6,303 nt of DNA from JBNKFQ01 sp050289385 (GTDB taxonomy: Bacteria; Pseudomonadota; Gammaproteobacteria; Pseudomonadales; Porticoccaceae). The notes beneath the pieces are model-generated. The model was given only the letters and a program-made list of their open reading frames with translations, was not told the DNA's origin and did not search any database. The stretch spans positions 1 through 6,303 of the forward strand of contig JBNKFQ010000017.1 in NCBI GenBank assembly GCA_050289385.1, written 5' to 3'. The position numbers and the translations under genes are program-made. Positions 6,076 through 6,303 of the stretch are shown one piece after another; position 1 is the first letter of the stretch, and each line of letters begins with the position of its first letter.

Positions 6076-6092
6076 GAAGGAACTTTGAAATC

Positions 6093-6303
6093 GAGAGCCG
6101 GCCGATAAGCCGGGTTCTGTCGTGGACAACCATTCCTCTAGGGCGTACGTCACCGCACGCCTCCAGCAGCCTACCCGGATCCGGTGTGGGCCACACCTGT
6201 TGGATCCCTATTTGGCCTTGCTCCGAGTGGGGTTTACCATCGCCGCAGACTGTTACCAGCTGCGCGGTGCGCTCTTACCGCACCTTTTCACCCTTACCGC
6301 CCC
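6093..6303 (-). ncRNA. rnpB: RNase P RNA (type A), 3' portion, 5' end outside window
   Basis: Catalytic RNA of ribonuclease P, which trims the 5' leader from pre-tRNAs with the RnpA protein. The minus strand closely follows the E. coli RNA from GGGTGAAAAGGTGCGGTAAG through GCTGGTAACAGTC, GGTAAACCCC and GAGCAAGGCCAAATAGGG. It continues with a long hairpin closed by GGATCC, then GGGTAGGCTGCT with the GGU that pairs with the tRNA CCA end, and finally TGTCCACGACAGAACCCGGC and TTATCGGCCGGCTCT. The last part, CGGCCGGCTCT, should form helix P1 with the missing 5' end, so the mature end is near 6093-6096 and not exactly placed. About 210 nt of an expected 350-400 are present. I see no clear intrinsic terminator downstream, so read-through into the next genes is possible. 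Confidence 0.96.

Overview
The window looks like the chromosome of a gammaproteobacterium. The support is a division and cell wall (dcw) cluster in the classical order mraZ-rsmH-ftsL-ftsI, preceded on the same strand by the RNase P RNA gene, as in Pseudomonas and its relatives. The protein sequences and the style of the GC-rich hairpin repeats suggest a Cellvibrio/Saccharophagus/Teredinibacter-like lineage. That placement is from memory and is only moderately secure. Every gene I can support is on the minus strand, so the window reads biologically from right to left.

From right to left: (1) 6303-6093 is the 3' two-thirds or so of rnpB. (2) 6002-4221 is a two-gene unit: a class I SAM-dependent methyltransferase followed 18 nt later by an ATP-grasp ligase, neither with a recognisable specific function. 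(3) 4221-3464 is a non-coding structure of two copies of a roughly 290-bp repeat in head-to-head inverted orientation around a spacer of about 170 bp. The outer 77 bp of each arm are identical, and each arm carries an 11-12 bp hairpin whose sequence differs between copies while its pairing is kept. (4) 3463-3093 is an AT-rich leader with a strong sigma70-type promoter and a four-box MraZ operator in 10-bp register. (5) 3092-1 holds mraZ, rsmH, ftsL and the 5' part of ftsI, tightly packed and ending in an ATGA overlap between ftsL and ftsI; ftsI runs off the left edge.

The dcw genes form one operon. MraZ is its DNA-binding repressor, RsmH methylates 16S rRNA C1402, FtsL is a divisome scaffold subunit, and FtsI (PBP3) is the septal peptidoglycan transpeptidase. 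The methyltransferase/ATP-grasp pair and the inverted repeat sit between rnpB and mraZ, which adjoin more directly in relatives such as Pseudomonas. I read this as an accessory insertion. The pair could modify a small molecule or peptide, but no precursor peptide, transporter or other pathway gene is visible, so its substrate is unknown. The most interesting items are this cassette, the long inverted repeat with covarying hairpins, the phased MraZ boxes, and an Asn-to-Gln change in the SxN motif of FtsI.
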